From Oceanospirillaceae bacterium (GTDB lineage: Bacteria > Pseudomonadota > Gammaproteobacteria > Pseudomonadales > Balneatricaceae), in NCBI GenBank assembly GCA_013373085.1, contig JABXIM010000121.1, positions 1-35,072 on the forward strand: a DNA stretch of 35,072 nt. The letters run 5' to 3'. The notes under the pieces are model-generated. The model had not been told where the DNA came from. It saw only the letters and a list, made by a program, of their open reading frames with translations, and did no database searches. Shown here piece after piece: positions 1 through 8,282 of the stretch (position 1 is its first letter; every line of letters begins with the position of its first letter). Made by a program: the position numbers and the translations under genes.

Positions 1-219
1 GGCTGGGCCAAGTCCCACAGCTTCCACACCGGCCAGTGCCCGGTCATGAAGTACCACCGCCCGCTGATGCAGGCTATCCTGTTCGGCAAGGTGAAGATCG
101 CTGACGCGGTCAACGTCAAGATGATCAACCTGGACGAAGCCCCGCAGGGCTACGACCAGTTCGACCACGGCGCAGCCATGAAATTCGTCATCGATCCGCA
201 CGGCAGCGTCGCGGCCTGA
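1..219 (+). CDS. fdhA: Glutathione-independent formaldehyde dehydrogenase, C-terminal part
   Basis: Only the last 72 codons are present; the reading frame is open from base 1 to a TGA stop. The segment reads GWAKSHSFHTGQCPVMKYHR and ends in DQFDHGAAMKFVIDPHG, which I recognise as the C-terminus of the zinc-dependent, NAD-linked formaldehyde dehydrogenase of Pseudomonas (FdhA, MDR alcohol dehydrogenase superfamily). The enzyme oxidises formaldehyde to formate without glutathione. It fits the neighbourhood because oxidative demethylation of dimethylglycine and sarcosine produces formaldehyde. In many pseudomonads fdhA directly follows purU on the same strand; here it lies on the opposite strand with gbdR between them. 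The catalytic zinc site lies outside the window. Confidence 0.88.
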   Translation, partial: GWAKSHSFHTGQCPVMKYHRPLMQAILFGKVKIADAVNVKMINLDEAPQGYDQFDHGAAMKFVIDPHGSVAA

Positions 220-232
220 TCACGAAAGTTAC

Positions 233-255
233 AGGTTGGGTGCAACACCCAACCT
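233..255 (+). terminator. Hairpin just downstream of fdhA
   Basis: A perfect 10-bp inverted repeat, AGGTTGGGTG / CACCCAACCT, has a 3-base loop and starts 13 bases after the fdhA stop. It is followed only by TTCTC, so alone it is a weak terminator. Together with the next hairpin it makes a tandem structure at the 3' end of fdhA, where it could protect the transcript end. Confidence 0.55.
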
Positions 256-261
256 TTCTCC

Positions 262-289
262 AAAAGCCCCGGTCCTTCCGGGGCTTTTG
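262..289 (+). terminator. Rho-independent terminator of fdhA
   Basis: A perfect 11-bp stem, AAAAGCCCCGG / CCGGGGCTTTT, with a 5-base loop runs straight into TTTTGTTGTT. The stem ends in A/T pairs on both sides, so it could also work for transcripts arriving from the other strand. It insulates fdhA from the regulator gene that follows. Confidence 0.85.
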
Positions 290-404
290 TTGTTAGAATG
301 AATAATAAATACGACGGACCGACTGCCACAGGCTTTGCAACACGGCATTCCCGTCGATGGGTTTCACCCGGTGCTCCCCAACCCAGACAGCGTCAGCGAC
401 CCGC

Positions 405-1451
405 ATGCCAACAACTAGCCGCCAGCGTAACTTCGACAGTCACTTTCGCCGCAGCAACCAGGCGTTTCTGAAGCACAGAGGCGAAACGCGCCCGGAGCCG
501 ATCCGCATTGGCTTCGTCCTGTTGGAGCATTTCTCAATGATGGCGTTTACCGGCGCTGTCGATGCACTGGTCACCGCCAACCTGTTGAGCAACGACCCGC
601 TTTACAGCTTCCGCACCCTCAGCCTCGACGGCAGCGAGGCCCGCAGCGACCTCGGAATAGACATTTCCGTCAGCGGCGCACTGTTCGATCTCGATATCGG
701 CGAACTGGATCTGCTGTTCGTATGCGGCGGTTATCGCACGCCGCTGCTGGCGAACCGGCAATTGACGGAAAAACTGCAGGAGGCCAGTCGCCGTGGCCTG
801 ACACTGGGCGGCCTCTGGAACGGCAGCCTGCTGCTGGCATGGGCCGGCCTGATGGATGGTTACGACTGCACGCTGCATCCGGAAAACCGCGCCGGACTGG
901 AGGAAACCTGCCCCAGGGTGCGTCTGTCACCGCAGCCCTATGTGATCGACCGCAACCGAGTCTCGTGCGCCGGCGCCAGCAGCGCGCTGGACATGATGCT
1001 CGCCGTCATCCGACAGCACTACGGCCAGGAAGTGGTACGTGGCATCCAAGAGATACTGAGCTGCGATCGCATTGGCGAGCAGCCTGACCGGGCGATGCCG
1101 ACAGCCGCCAGCGATCCGACACTGCCCGAACCACTGCGCGCGGTACTCGAACTGATGGATGCCAATATCGAAGAGCCCCTGGGCATGGAAGAAATCGCCA
1201 CCCTGGTGAGTCTGTCACGGCGCCAGATCGAACGCCTGTTCCAGCGCCATGTCGACAGCACTCCGTCGAAATATTACCTGGAACTGCGCATCACCCGCGC
1301 ACGCCGCCTGCTGCTGCAGACCAACGAATCGATCGCCGCCATTGCCGTGGCCTGCGGCTTTGTCAGCACCACCCACTTCAGTCACTGCTACCGGGATTAT
1401 TTCGGCGTCTCGCCGACCCAGGCCCGCCAGAACCGCAGCGGGAACAATTAA
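405..1451 (+). CDS. gbdR: GbdR-like GlxA-family AraC transcriptional regulator
   Basis: This is a regulator with an N-terminal DJ-1/PfpI-like (GATase1-like) sensing domain and a C-terminal AraC double helix-turn-helix. The sensing domain begins near IRIGFVLLEHFSMMAFTGA and carries GGLWNGSLLLAWAGLMDG and CTLHPENRAGLEE. The DNA-binding domain begins near PLGMEEIATLVSLSRRQIE and ends in STTHFSHCYRDYFGVSPTQA. GbdR activates glycine betaine and dimethylglycine catabolism genes in Pseudomonas. The sarcosine-responsive SouR is a close relative and cannot be excluded, but the position beside fdhA and the sox operon supports this role. I start at the ATG at 405 (348 residues). An in-frame ATG at 357 adds 16 residues with no clear ribosome site or family similarity; neither start has a strong Shine-Dalgarno. 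Confidence 0.75.
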   Translation: MPTTSRQRNFDSHFRRSNQAFLKHRGETRPEPIRIGFVLLEHFSMMAFTGAVDALVTANLLSNDPLYSFRTLSLDGSEARSDLGIDISVSGALFDLDIGELDLLFVCGGYRTPLLANRQLTEKLQEASRRGLTLGGLWNGSLLLAWAGLMDGYDCTLHPENRAGLEETCPRVRLSPQPYVIDRNRVSCAGASSALDMMLAVIRQHYGQEVVRGIQEILSCDRIGEQPDRAMPTAASDPTLPEPLRAVLELMDANIEEPLGMEEIATLVSLSRRQIERLFQRHVDSTPSKYYLELRITRARRLLLQTNESIAAIAVACGFVSTTHFSHCYRDYFGVSPTQARQNRSGNN

Positions 1452-1690
1452 CCCCCGCCGCGACCCGGACATTTCGGCTTCACACCATGCCAACCGAAAC
1501 CAATCGATCGGAAATGCGATCGATGTGATGGGTTTCACGATGCCTGAATGACGAGGAAAACAATTAATTTCAATGGGATGCATCGTTGCACCCATCCTAC
1601 GAATTACGTTTTTCCCGCTAAAGCGCGATGAAGCAAAAAATAGAGCCCATGCGCCTGGTTTGCGTACGTTTGGGAAAAGCGGGGGAGCTC

Positions 1691-1760
1691 GTAGGAGCGC
1701 CGCCCCCGGTGCGAACAGCCTCGGTGGACCGGGATGTTCGCGGCGAGGCGCCGCTCCTAC
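1691..1760. repeat. REP/BIME-like inverted repeat
   Basis: The outer arms are GTAGGAGCG (1691-1699) and CGCTCCTAC (1752-1760), with further pairing inside after one mismatch. A nested pair GCGAACA (1711-1717) / TGTTCGC (1735-1741) lies within. This GTAGGAGCG...CGCTCCTAC form is characteristic of dispersed REP elements in pseudomonads. A related element sits at 24332-24394. No REP-associated transposase (RAYT) is in the window. Confidence 0.75.
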
Positions 1761-1818
1761 ATGGAGCGGAGCCACACTGCCTGATTTGGCATTTCTTTGG
1801 GAAAAACGGGGAGTTCGC

Positions 1819-1835
1819 AGGAGCGACGCTCCTAC
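1819..1835. repeat. Minimal REP-like palindrome
   Basis: AGGAGCG-A-CGCTCCT is a near-continuous 15-base palindrome followed by AC, so its right half is the same CGCTCCTAC arm as the element 60 bases upstream. It looks like a collapsed copy of that REP unit. Confidence 0.6.
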
Positions 1836-1968
1836 AAACGAAAGGGGCCCCGGTGCCTGGCTTGGGATTTGGGGGAGCTCTGAGAGCGTAAACCAGACCC
1901 GGGGTTTGAGGTCGGACGGCCCGCCCGCGGCGAACCGTCCCGATTCATGAAATCAGCAAAAGCTGCTG

Positions 1969-2835
1969 TTAGTCAGCAAAGACCACGGTGCGTTGACCGT
2001 GCAGGAACACGCGTTTCTCGATGTGGTAGCGGATCGCCTTGAACAGCGTTACGCGCTCGATATCCTGACCTTTCTCGATCAGGTCCTCGGGATAGTGGGC
2101 ATGATCCACGGGCTGAATACCCTGGGTGATGATCGGGCCCTCGTCGAGGTCGTTGTTGACGTAGTGCGCGGTCGCACCTACCAGCTTGACGCCTTTCTCC
2201 CAGGCCTGGTGATAGGGCTTGGCACCCTTGAAGCCCGGCAGCAGCGAATGGTGGATATTGATCGCCCAGCCGTCGAGCTTGCTGCACAGATCCGCCGACA
2301 GCACCTGCATGTAGCGCGCCAAGACTACCAGCTCGGCGTCGTACTGCTTGATCAGCTTCCAGACTTCCGCCTCTTGCTGCGGCTTGGTATCCGCAGTGAT
2401 TGGCAGGTGGTGATACGGAATCCCGTGCCACTGCGCCAGCGACTCCAGATCCGGGTGGTTCGAGATGATCACCGGGATCTCGATATTCAGCTGTCCGGTA
2501 CGATAGCGGTAAAGCAGATCGTTAAGACAGTGATCGTATTTCGAGACTAGAATCGCCACTTTCGGCCGATGATCCGGCGCCGTCAGCTGCCATTCCATGT
2601 TGAATTCGCCGGCGCGTGCCGCGAAGGCTTCATTGAAGGCTTCGGCGCTGAAACCATCGCGTTCGGGTCGAAACTCGACACGAATGCAGAAGAGCCCCAG
2701 TTCGCGATCGTCGAATGACTGCATTTCCAGCACATAATTGCCGGTTTCCGCCAGAAAGCGGGTGACCACGTCCACGGTTCCGAGTCGACTCGGGCAACTG
2801 GCGGTGAAAATCCAGGGTTGGGGTTTCGTTGTCAT
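1969..2835 (-). CDS. purU: Formyltetrahydrofolate deformylase
   Basis: PurU hydrolyses 10-formyl-THF to formate and THF. The 288-residue protein has an N-terminal ACT-like domain (about residues 8-85) and a C-terminal formyltransferase-fold hydrolase domain starting near KVAILVSKYDHCLNDLLYR. The family active-site segment INIHHSLLPGFKGAKPYHQA is present, followed by GATAHYVNNDLDEGPII. The start has GAGGA a few bases upstream. It lies 94 bases below soxG and is the last gene of the glyA-sox operon, where it recycles the folate one-carbon units produced by sarcosine oxidase. A strong hairpin separates it from soxG. Confidence 0.95.
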   Translation of the reverse strand: MTTKPQPWIFTASCPSRLGTVDVVTRFLAETGNYVLEMQSFDDRELGLFCIRVEFRPERDGFSAEAFNEAFAARAGEFNMEWQLTAPDHRPKVAILVSKYDHCLNDLLYRYRTGQLNIEIPVIISNHPDLESLAQWHGIPYHHLPITADTKPQQEAEVWKLIKQYDAELVVLARYMQVLSADLCSKLDGWAINIHHSLLPGFKGAKPYHQAWEKGVKLVGATAHYVNNDLDEGPIITQGIQPVDHAHYPEDLIEKGQDIERVTLFKAIRYHIEKRVFLHGQRTVVFAD

Positions 2836-2859
2836 CGCTGATCCTCGCGTATTGTCAGA

Positions 2860-2890
2860 AATCGGTAGTGGCCACCGGCCGCTACCGATT
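2860..2890 (-). promoter_or_regulatory. Strong intercistronic hairpin between soxG and purU
   Basis: The arms AATCGGTAGTGGCC (2860-2873) and GGCCGCTACCGATT (2877-2890) pair over 14 positions with a single mismatch and a 3-base loop. No U-run follows in the direction of transcription, so it is unlikely to be a simple terminator. It could stabilise the 3' end of the sox message, mark a processing site, or lower purU expression. The function is inferred. Confidence 0.6.
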
Positions 2891-2929
2891 CGACAGGGGC
2901 GGGACCGAAAGATTCGGCCCCGCCGCCGA

Positions 2930-3610
2930 TCAGGCCTTTACGACCAGACCGAACTCAGCGCTGGCATCCTGCAGCCACAGCCATACATAGTCTGCGAAGC
3001 TGCGACGAATGACCAGCTCCCAGCGATCTTCGCCGGTGCGGCGGATGACCGCCTGGGTCTTGGCGAACACCGAGGTGACCACCTTGCCGACCGGGAAGTT
3101 GCGGTCGTGAACGTCGTAAGGCGTCGACTTCTTCAGCACCATGCGGACGTCAGGACCGGACAGCTCCAGCACGGTCTGGCCGCCGCTGACGTTGACGATG
3201 GCAAAGTGTCCACCCATCGCGGCGCGCAGCTGCTCTTCCACCTGAAAGGCATCCTCGCCCGGCACGATCAGCAGCCACTCGTCCGGCGCGATCCAGCGCA
3301 CGGAGCGGTCGCCCTGCTCGACCGAGCTCAGGGGCTCGGTCGGCAGGTCGAAGCCAAGCGCTTCGCGGGCGCCAGCCAGGAAAGCCTGGTTGTCCTGGCT
3401 ACCACGGATCACCAGGTGACCCAGCAGCTTGTGCTCCTGCAGCGTGACGCCGCCGTTCTTCGGTCCCTTCTTGGCGATGGTATCGAGGTCCGCATGGTGC
3501 AGCGGCGACTCGGCGCGCTGCGCGGGACCTGCCAGCTGATCCATCCGCGCCACTTCCTGAATGGCGTCCGCGTTAGCGGCAACTTTTTCCGGTGCAATCA
3601 TCTCAGACAT
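2930..3610 (-). CDS. soxG: Heterotetrameric sarcosine oxidase, gamma subunit
   Basis: This is the small structural subunit of the four-subunit sarcosine oxidase, distantly related to the GcvT fold. It carries no cofactor of its own in known enzymes. At 226 residues it is slightly longer than typical (about 200-210). Recognisable segments include SVRWIAPDEWLLIVPG, FAIVNVSGGQTVLELSGPD and a C-terminal YVWLWLQDASAEFGL. Its ATG lies inside the end of soxA (8-base overlap), implying translational coupling. An internal ATG (MDQLAGPAQ) would give a protein closer to usual length; the upstream start is kept because of the overlap. Confidence 0.92.
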   Translation of the reverse strand: MSEMIAPEKVAANADAIQEVARMDQLAGPAQRAESPLHHADLDTIAKKGPKNGGVTLQEHKLLGHLVIRGSQDNQAFLAGAREALGFDLPTEPLSSVEQGDRSVRWIAPDEWLLIVPGEDAFQVEEQLRAAMGGHFAIVNVSGGQTVLELSGPDVRMVLKKSTPYDVHDRNFPVGKVVTSVFAKTQAVIRRTGEDRWELVIRRSFADYVWLWLQDASAEFGLVVKA

Positions 3611-6600
3611 TTTGACGCTCCCCTTTCGGATCCAGGAAGATCGGGCTGCAGATTTCGGCTTCGATCACGGTGCCGTCAGCCTGCGGGTAATAGACGGTTT
3701 CACCCATCCGGTTGTGGCCGTTTCGGATCATCCCCAGGGCGATGGAGTGACCGAGGTTGGCGCTGTAGTAGCTGGAAGTCACGTGGCCGAGCATGGTCAT
3801 CGGGATGGCCTGCTTCGGATCGTTGACCGCCTGAGAACCTTCCGGAATGACCTTTTTCGGGTCTTTGGTCTTCAGGCCCACCAGCTGCTTGCGGTCGGTG
3901 CGGATGCAATCCTCACGCGCCATGCCGCGCTTACCGATGTAGCTGAACGGCTTGTTGTTCGAGACACACCAGCTCATGCCCAGATCGATCGGGGTTACGG
4001 AACCATCGGTGTCCTGACCGGCAATGATGAAGCCCTTCTCGGCACGCAGGACGTGCATGGTCTCGGTACCGTACGGAGTCAGGTTGTATTTGGCGCCGTG
4101 CTCGAACAGTTTCTCCCAGACGAAGAGGCCGTAGTTAGCCTGAACGTTGATCTCGTAGGACAGCTCGCCGGTGAAGGAGATACGGAAAATCCGTGCCGGT
4201 ACGCCGGCCACCTTGCCCTGACGCCAGTCCATGAACTTGAAGCTGTCGTTATCCAGATCGATGTCGGTCAGCTCGGCCAGCAGCTTGCGGCTGTTGGGGC
4301 CGGAGATCGTCATGGTTGCCCACTGGTCGGTCACGGTGTTGAAGTACACCTCCATTTCCGGCCACTCGGTCTGATGGTACAGCTCCAGCCACTCCAGTAC
4401 GCGCGCCGCGCCGCCGGAGGTGGTGGTCATCAGGAAGTGGTTTTCGGCGAGGCATGAAGTCACACCGTCGTCGAACACCATGCCGTCTTCACCGCACATC
4501 AGGCCGTAACGGCACTTGCCGACGCCCAGCTTGGCCCAGGCGTTGGTGTAAACACGCGACAGGAACTCGCGCGCATCCTTACCCTGGATATCGATCTTGC
4601 CGAGGGTGGAGGCGTCAAGGATACCCACGCTGTCGCGGGTCGCCTTGCACTCGCGGTCCAGCGCCTGCTGCATGCTTTCGCCTGCTTTCGGGAAGTACCA
4701 GGGACGCTTCCACTGGCCTACGTCCTCGAACAGCGCGCCGTGCTCGACGTGCCACTTGTGCATCGCAGTGTAGCGCTTGATGTCGAACAGCTCACCACAG
4801 TCACGGCCGGCAATCGCGCCGAACGTGATCGGCGTGTAGTTCGGACGGAAGATGGTGGTGCCGGTTTCCGGGATCGACTGGTTCAGCGACTTGGCGGCGA
4901 TCGCCATGCCGTTGATGTTGCCCAGCTTGCCCTGGTCGGTACCGAAGCCCATCGCGGTGTAGCGCTTGACGTGCTCGATCGACTCGAAGCCCTCACGGGT
5001 CGCCAGCTCGATACCAGCAGCGGTTACGTCGTTCTGCAGATCGACGAACTGCTTCGGCGCACGCGCAGTCGGCTTGGTGTGCGGAATGTGGAACAGCGCC
5101 ATCGCCGGACCTTCCTTCACCTCTTCCGACAGCGGCAGTGCGATGCCCTTGGCAGCGTCTGCAAAGCCGGCACTCTCGGCGGCCTTGGCACCGGCAGTCG
5201 CACCTTCTTCCAGCACCTTGCGCAGGCTGTAGGTGCCGTTGATGCCACCAGCGGTCAGCTGACGCTGAACGGTCTTGCCCGGTACGAAGCCGATGATGTC
5301 GTCACGCCACTCAGGACGGCTGCCGGTATGGCAGGACAGGTGGATAACCGGGCTCCAGCCGCCGGAGCTGGCGACGGTGTCGCAGCTGAGACGTTCTACG
5401 GAACCGGTGACCTTGTCACCCTTGGCATCGATCGGTGCAACCTGTACGCCGGAGACACGCTTGCTGCCCTGGACATCGATAACGGCGGAGCCGGTGATGA
5501 TGTTCAGACCGCGCTTGCGCGCTTCCTCGATACGGGCACCTTTCGGGCTCTGACGGGTATCAACGATCGCCACAACCTTGCGGCCGGCATCGGCCCAATC
5601 CAGAGCAGTCTGGTAGGCGTAATCGTTGGTGGTCATCAGCACCAGCTCGTTGCCCGGCACTACACCGTAACGGTTGATGTAGGTCGACACAGCGGAGGCG
5701 ACCATGCAGCCCGGCACGTCGTTGTTGCCGTAGACCAGCGGACGCTCGTGAGCGCCGGTAGCCAGCACAACCCAGTTGGCGCGGACGCGGTGCATACGCT
5801 GACGTACCTGACCCTTCGGTGCCTGATCGGCGATATGGTCAGTGCAACGCTGATGGATGGTCAGGAAGTTGTGGTCGTGATAGCCGTTCACGGTGGAGCG
5901 CGGCAGCAGCAGCACTTCCGGATGCTTCTCGAGCTCGGCGACGGTTTCGGCGACCCACTCAACAGCGGGACGGCCGTTGATCTTCTCACCGCTGTGCAGC
6001 AGGCTGCCACCGAATTCGCTCTGCTCGTCGGCCAGGATCACACGGGCTCCGCTGCGCGCAGCAACCAGCGCGGCGGCCAGGCCTGCAGGACCGGCACCGA
6101 CGATCATGACGTCGCAGTGGTGGTTCAGCTTGTCATAGATGTCCGGGTCGTTTTCCAGCGGCGAACGGCCGAGACCGGCAGCCTTACGGATGAACTTCTC
6201 GTAGGTTTCCCACATCGACTGCGGGTACATGAAGGTCTTGTAGTAGAAGCCCGGGGGCATCATGCGACCGCCGACCTTACCGACGTAGCTCATCAGGTCC
6301 ATTTCGGCGTTCGGCCAGCCGTTGGTGGCGCTGCTCACCAGGCCGTTGAACAGTTCCTGCTGGGTGGCGCGAACGTTCGGCACCTGGGTCGCTTCGGTCG
6401 CACCCAGCTGCAGAACGGCATTAGGCTCTTCCGCACCAGCGGCAACGATGCCACGCGGACGGCTGTACTTGAAGCTACGAGCGATGATATCAACGCCGTT
6501 GGCCAGCAGTGCCGATGCAAGGGTATCGCCCTGGTAGCCCTGGTACTCACGGCCGTTGTACTTAAAGCGCAGCGACTTGGAACGGTCGATGCGTCCGCCG

Positions 6601-6626
6601 GAGGCGAGACGGTTCTTCTGGCTCAT
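3603..6626 (-). CDS. soxA: Heterotetrameric sarcosine oxidase, alpha subunit
   Basis: This 1007-residue subunit holds the NAD site and the folate-binding domain of sarcosine oxidase. In order: an N-terminal 2Fe-2S-ferredoxin-like fold without cluster cysteines (RFKYNGREYQGYQGDTLASA), a dinucleotide-binding domain starting VMIVGAGPAGLAAALVAARS near residue 175, and a C-terminal aminomethyltransferase (GcvT)-like domain (about residues 610-1000) that accepts the methylene group on THF. Length and order match the known enzyme. GGGAG lies upstream of the ATG. soxD ends 13 bases before it and soxG overlaps its end. It is unrelated to the thiosulfate-oxidising SoxA. Confidence 0.97.
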   Translation of the reverse strand: MSQKNRLASGGRIDRSKSLRFKYNGREYQGYQGDTLASALLANGVDIIARSFKYSRPRGIVAAGAEEPNAVLQLGATEATQVPNVRATQQELFNGLVSSATNGWPNAEMDLMSYVGKVGGRMMPPGFYYKTFMYPQSMWETYEKFIRKAAGLGRSPLENDPDIYDKLNHHCDVMIVGAGPAGLAAALVAARSGARVILADEQSEFGGSLLHSGEKINGRPAVEWVAETVAELEKHPEVLLLPRSTVNGYHDHNFLTIHQRCTDHIADQAPKGQVRQRMHRVRANWVVLATGAHERPLVYGNNDVPGCMVASAVSTYINRYGVVPGNELVLMTTNDYAYQTALDWADAGRKVVAIVDTRQSPKGARIEEARKRGLNIITGSAVIDVQGSKRVSGVQVAPIDAKGDKVTGSVERLSCDTVASSGGWSPVIHLSCHTGSRPEWRDDIIGFVPGKTVQRQLTAGGINGTYSLRKVLEEGATAGAKAAESAGFADAAKGIALPLSEEVKEGPAMALFHIPHTKPTARAPKQFVDLQNDVTAAGIELATREGFESIEHVKRYTAMGFGTDQGKLGNINGMAIAAKSLNQSIPETGTTIFRPNYTPITFGAIAGRDCGELFDIKRYTAMHKWHVEHGALFEDVGQWKRPWYFPKAGESMQQALDRECKATRDSVGILDASTLGKIDIQGKDAREFLSRVYTNAWAKLGVGKCRYGLMCGEDGMVFDDGVTSCLAENHFLMTTTSGGAARVLEWLELYHQTEWPEMEVYFNTVTDQWATMTISGPNSRKLLAELTDIDLDNDSFKFMDWRQGKVAGVPARIFRISFTGELSYEINVQANYGLFVWEKLFEHGAKYNLTPYGTETMHVLRAEKGFIIAGQDTDGSVTPIDLGMSWCVSNNKPFSYIGKRGMAREDCIRTDRKQLVGLKTKDPKKVIPEGSQAVNDPKQAIPMTMLGHVTSSYYSANLGHSIALGMIRNGHNRMGETVYYPQADGTVIEAEICSPIFLDPKGERQNV

Positions 6627-6639
6627 ATTGTCCGCTCCC

Positions 6640-6930
6640 TTAGTTGCCGGCAGCGACTACAGAAGGCCGCTCCCCGATCTTGTAAACTTCTTTGATTTCG
6701 TACGTAACGGTATCGCGCGTCACGTTGAAGAACTTGCGGCAGCCAGTAGCATGCACCCACATCTCGTGGTGCAGGCCGCGCGGGTTCTTGCGGAAGAACA
6801 GGTACTCGCCCCATTCCTTATCGCTGCAGCTGTCCGGATCCGCCGGGCGGGCGATGTGCGCCTGACCCTTGGCATGGAACTCTTCCTCTTCGCGGTGTTC
6901 GCCGCAGTGCGGGCAGTAAATATAGAACAT
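6640..6930 (-). CDS. soxD: Heterotetrameric sarcosine oxidase, delta subunit
   Basis: This small 96-residue subunit binds one zinc in known sarcosine oxidases. The expected ligands are visible: Cys6 and Cys9 in YCPHCGEHREEEEFHAKG, then His60 and Cys64 in HEMWVHATGCRKFFNV. The segment CSDKEWGEYLFFRKNPRG is typical of the family. It sits 14 bases after soxB and 13 before soxA, the usual B-D-A-G order. Confidence 0.96.
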   Translation of the reverse strand: MFYIYCPHCGEHREEEEFHAKGQAHIARPADPDSCSDKEWGEYLFFRKNPRGLHHEMWVHATGCRKFFNVTRDTVTYEIKEVYKIGERPSVVAAGN

Positions 6931-6944
6931 CGAAATAACTCCCC

Positions 6945-8198
6945 TTAGTGCGCTACACCCGCCGCGCCGTGCTCGTCGATCAGCGCGCCGTCGTGGAAGC
7001 GGAACATGGAAAACGGTTTGGCCAGCGGATGTGCTTCACCCTTAGCCAGCGTTGCAGCGAATACGTTGCCGGATCCCGGGGTGGCCTTGAAGCCGCCGGT
7101 ACCCCAACCACAGTTGAAGAACAGGTTCTCAACCGGAGTGGCGGAAATGATCGGGCAGGCATCCGGACAGGTATCAACGATACCGCCCCACTGACGGTTC
7201 ATGCGTACACGGCTGAAGATCGGGAACATTTCAACGATCGCTGCAACAGTGTGCTCTATAGTCGGGTAGGACCCGCGCTGACCGTAGCCGTTGTAGCCGT
7301 CGATACCGGCACCGATAACCAGGTCGCCCTTGTCGGACTGGCTGGCGTAACCGTGTACGTGGTTGGACATGACCACGGTGTCGAGAATCGGCTTGATCGG
7401 CTCGGATACCAGCGCCTGCAGCGGATGCGACTCGAGCGGCAGCTCGAAACCGGCCATGTTCGCCAGCACACCGGAGTTACCGGCAACGACGCAGCCCACG
7501 CGGTCTGCCTTGATGACACCGTGACGGTTGGTCTTGACGCCCACGATGGCGCCATCCTCGATCACCATATCGACGACTTCGGTCTGCTGGATCAGGTCCA
7601 CACCGTGAGAGTCGGCGGCACGTGCGAAGCCCCAGGCCACGGCATCGTGACGGGCAACGCCGGCACGCGGCTGCCAGGACGCACCCATCACCGGAAAACG
7701 GGTGTTGGCGGAGCAGTCCAGGATCGGCACGATTTCCTGAACCTGCTTGGCGTCCAGCACTTCGCCGTCGATACCGTTGAGGCGGTTGGCGTTAACACGG
7801 CGCTGGATATCGCGCATGTCCTGCAGCGTGTGACCGAGGTTGAGACAGCCGCGCTGGGAGAACATGACATTGTAGTTCAGGTCCTGAGACAGGCCTTCCC
7901 ACAGCTTCATCGCGTGCTCATACAGGTGAGCCGCTTCGTCCCACAGGTAGTTGGAACGAACGATAGTGGTGTTACGGGCAGTGTTACCGCCGCCGAGGTA
8001 ACCCTTCTCGATCACCGCAACGTTGGTGATGCCGTGTTCCTTGGCCAGGTAGTAGGCTGTCGCCAGGCCGTGACCGCCGCCGCCCACGATGATGACATCG
8101 TACTTCTTCTTCGGCGTGGGATTGCGCCAGACGCGCTGCCAGTTCTCGTGGTAATTCAGGGCATGTTTCAACAGCCCGAAACCGGAATAATGCTGCAT
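6945..8198 (-). CDS. soxB: Heterotetrameric sarcosine oxidase, beta subunit
   Basis: This is the catalytic flavoprotein subunit (417 residues) that oxidises sarcosine. An FAD-binding Rossmann motif, [19 protein letters not shown], begins near residue 34. The segment [16 protein letters not shown] contains the histidine (about residue 184) at the place where FMN is covalently attached in characterised enzymes. The C-terminal [16 protein letters not shown] is a family signature. A very good ribosome site, GGGGGAG, precedes the ATG. In the presence of THF the reaction gives glycine, methylene-THF and H2O2. No catalase gene is visible in the window. Confidence 0.97.
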   Translation of the reverse strand: MQHYSGFGLLKHALNYHENWQRVWRNPTPKKKYDVIIVGGGGHGLATAYYLAKEHGITNVAVIEKGYLGGGNTARNTTIVRSNYLWDEAAHLYEHAMKLWEGLSQDLNYNVMFSQRGCLNLGHTLQDMRDIQRRVNANRLNGIDGEVLDAKQVQEIVPILDCSANTRFPVMGASWQPRAGVARHDAVAWGFARAADSHGVDLIQQTEVVDMVIEDGAIVGVKTNRHGVIKADRVGCVVAGNSGVLANMAGFELPLESHPLQALVSEPIKPILDTVVMSNHVHGYASQSDKGDLVIGAGIDGYNGYGQRGSYPTIEHTVAAIVEMFPIFSRVRMNRQWGGIVDTCPDACPIISATPVENLFFNCGWGTGGFKATPGSGNVFAATLAKGEAHPLAKPFSMFRFHDGALIDEHGAAGVAH

Positions 8199-8218
8199 GG
8201 TGCCAGCTCCCCCAAATA

Positions 8219-8271
8219 ACCCGGCATCACCGGGTGGATATTCGTTGAGTCCCCGGGCACGCGGCCCGGGG
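8219..8271 (-). promoter_or_regulatory. Two hairpins between glyA and soxB
   Basis: In transcript order, a 7-bp perfect stem CCCCGGG / CCCGGGG (8251-8257 with 8265-8271) comes first. It is followed by a 6-bp stem ACCCGG / CCGGGT (8219-8224 with 8230-8235), just upstream of the soxB ribosome site. The first has no U-run, so it is not a standard terminator. They may adjust the ratio of GlyA to Sox subunits or protect the glyA message; this is inference. Confidence 0.5.
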
Positions 8272-8282
8272 CAGATCCCAGA

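Larger units (their letters stand above)
1452..1968. other. Intergenic stretch between gbdR and purU, packed with repeats
   Basis: This 517-base gap between convergent genes has no convincing gene. The short open frames across it are compositionally odd and are created by the repeats. It holds REP-type inverted repeats (listed separately at 1691-1760 and 1819-1835). It also holds an older-looking pair, GATGGGTTTC near 1527 facing CACCCATCCTAC near 1590, a pattern typical of dispersed palindromic elements. A short CAGCA/TGCTG hairpin lies just below the purU stop (about 1953-1967) and might contribute to purU termination. Confidence 0.6.

Noticed and set aside
1573-1950. Open frame of about 125 codons in the gbdR-purU gap
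   Set aside because: It runs through REP elements, which create the open frame; no ribosome site and no protein-like features.
4740-6695. Long plus-strand open frame opposite soxA
   Set aside because: Same effect: a mirror frame of a well-supported gene, with His/Gly/Val-rich unnatural composition.
2930-8198. Reading soxABDG as the thiosulfate-oxidising Sox system, given the nearby tsdBA
   Set aside because: The sequences are sarcosine oxidase subunits (FAD/FMN, folate-binding and zinc subunits), not Sox cytochromes or thiol carriers. The shared symbol is coincidental.
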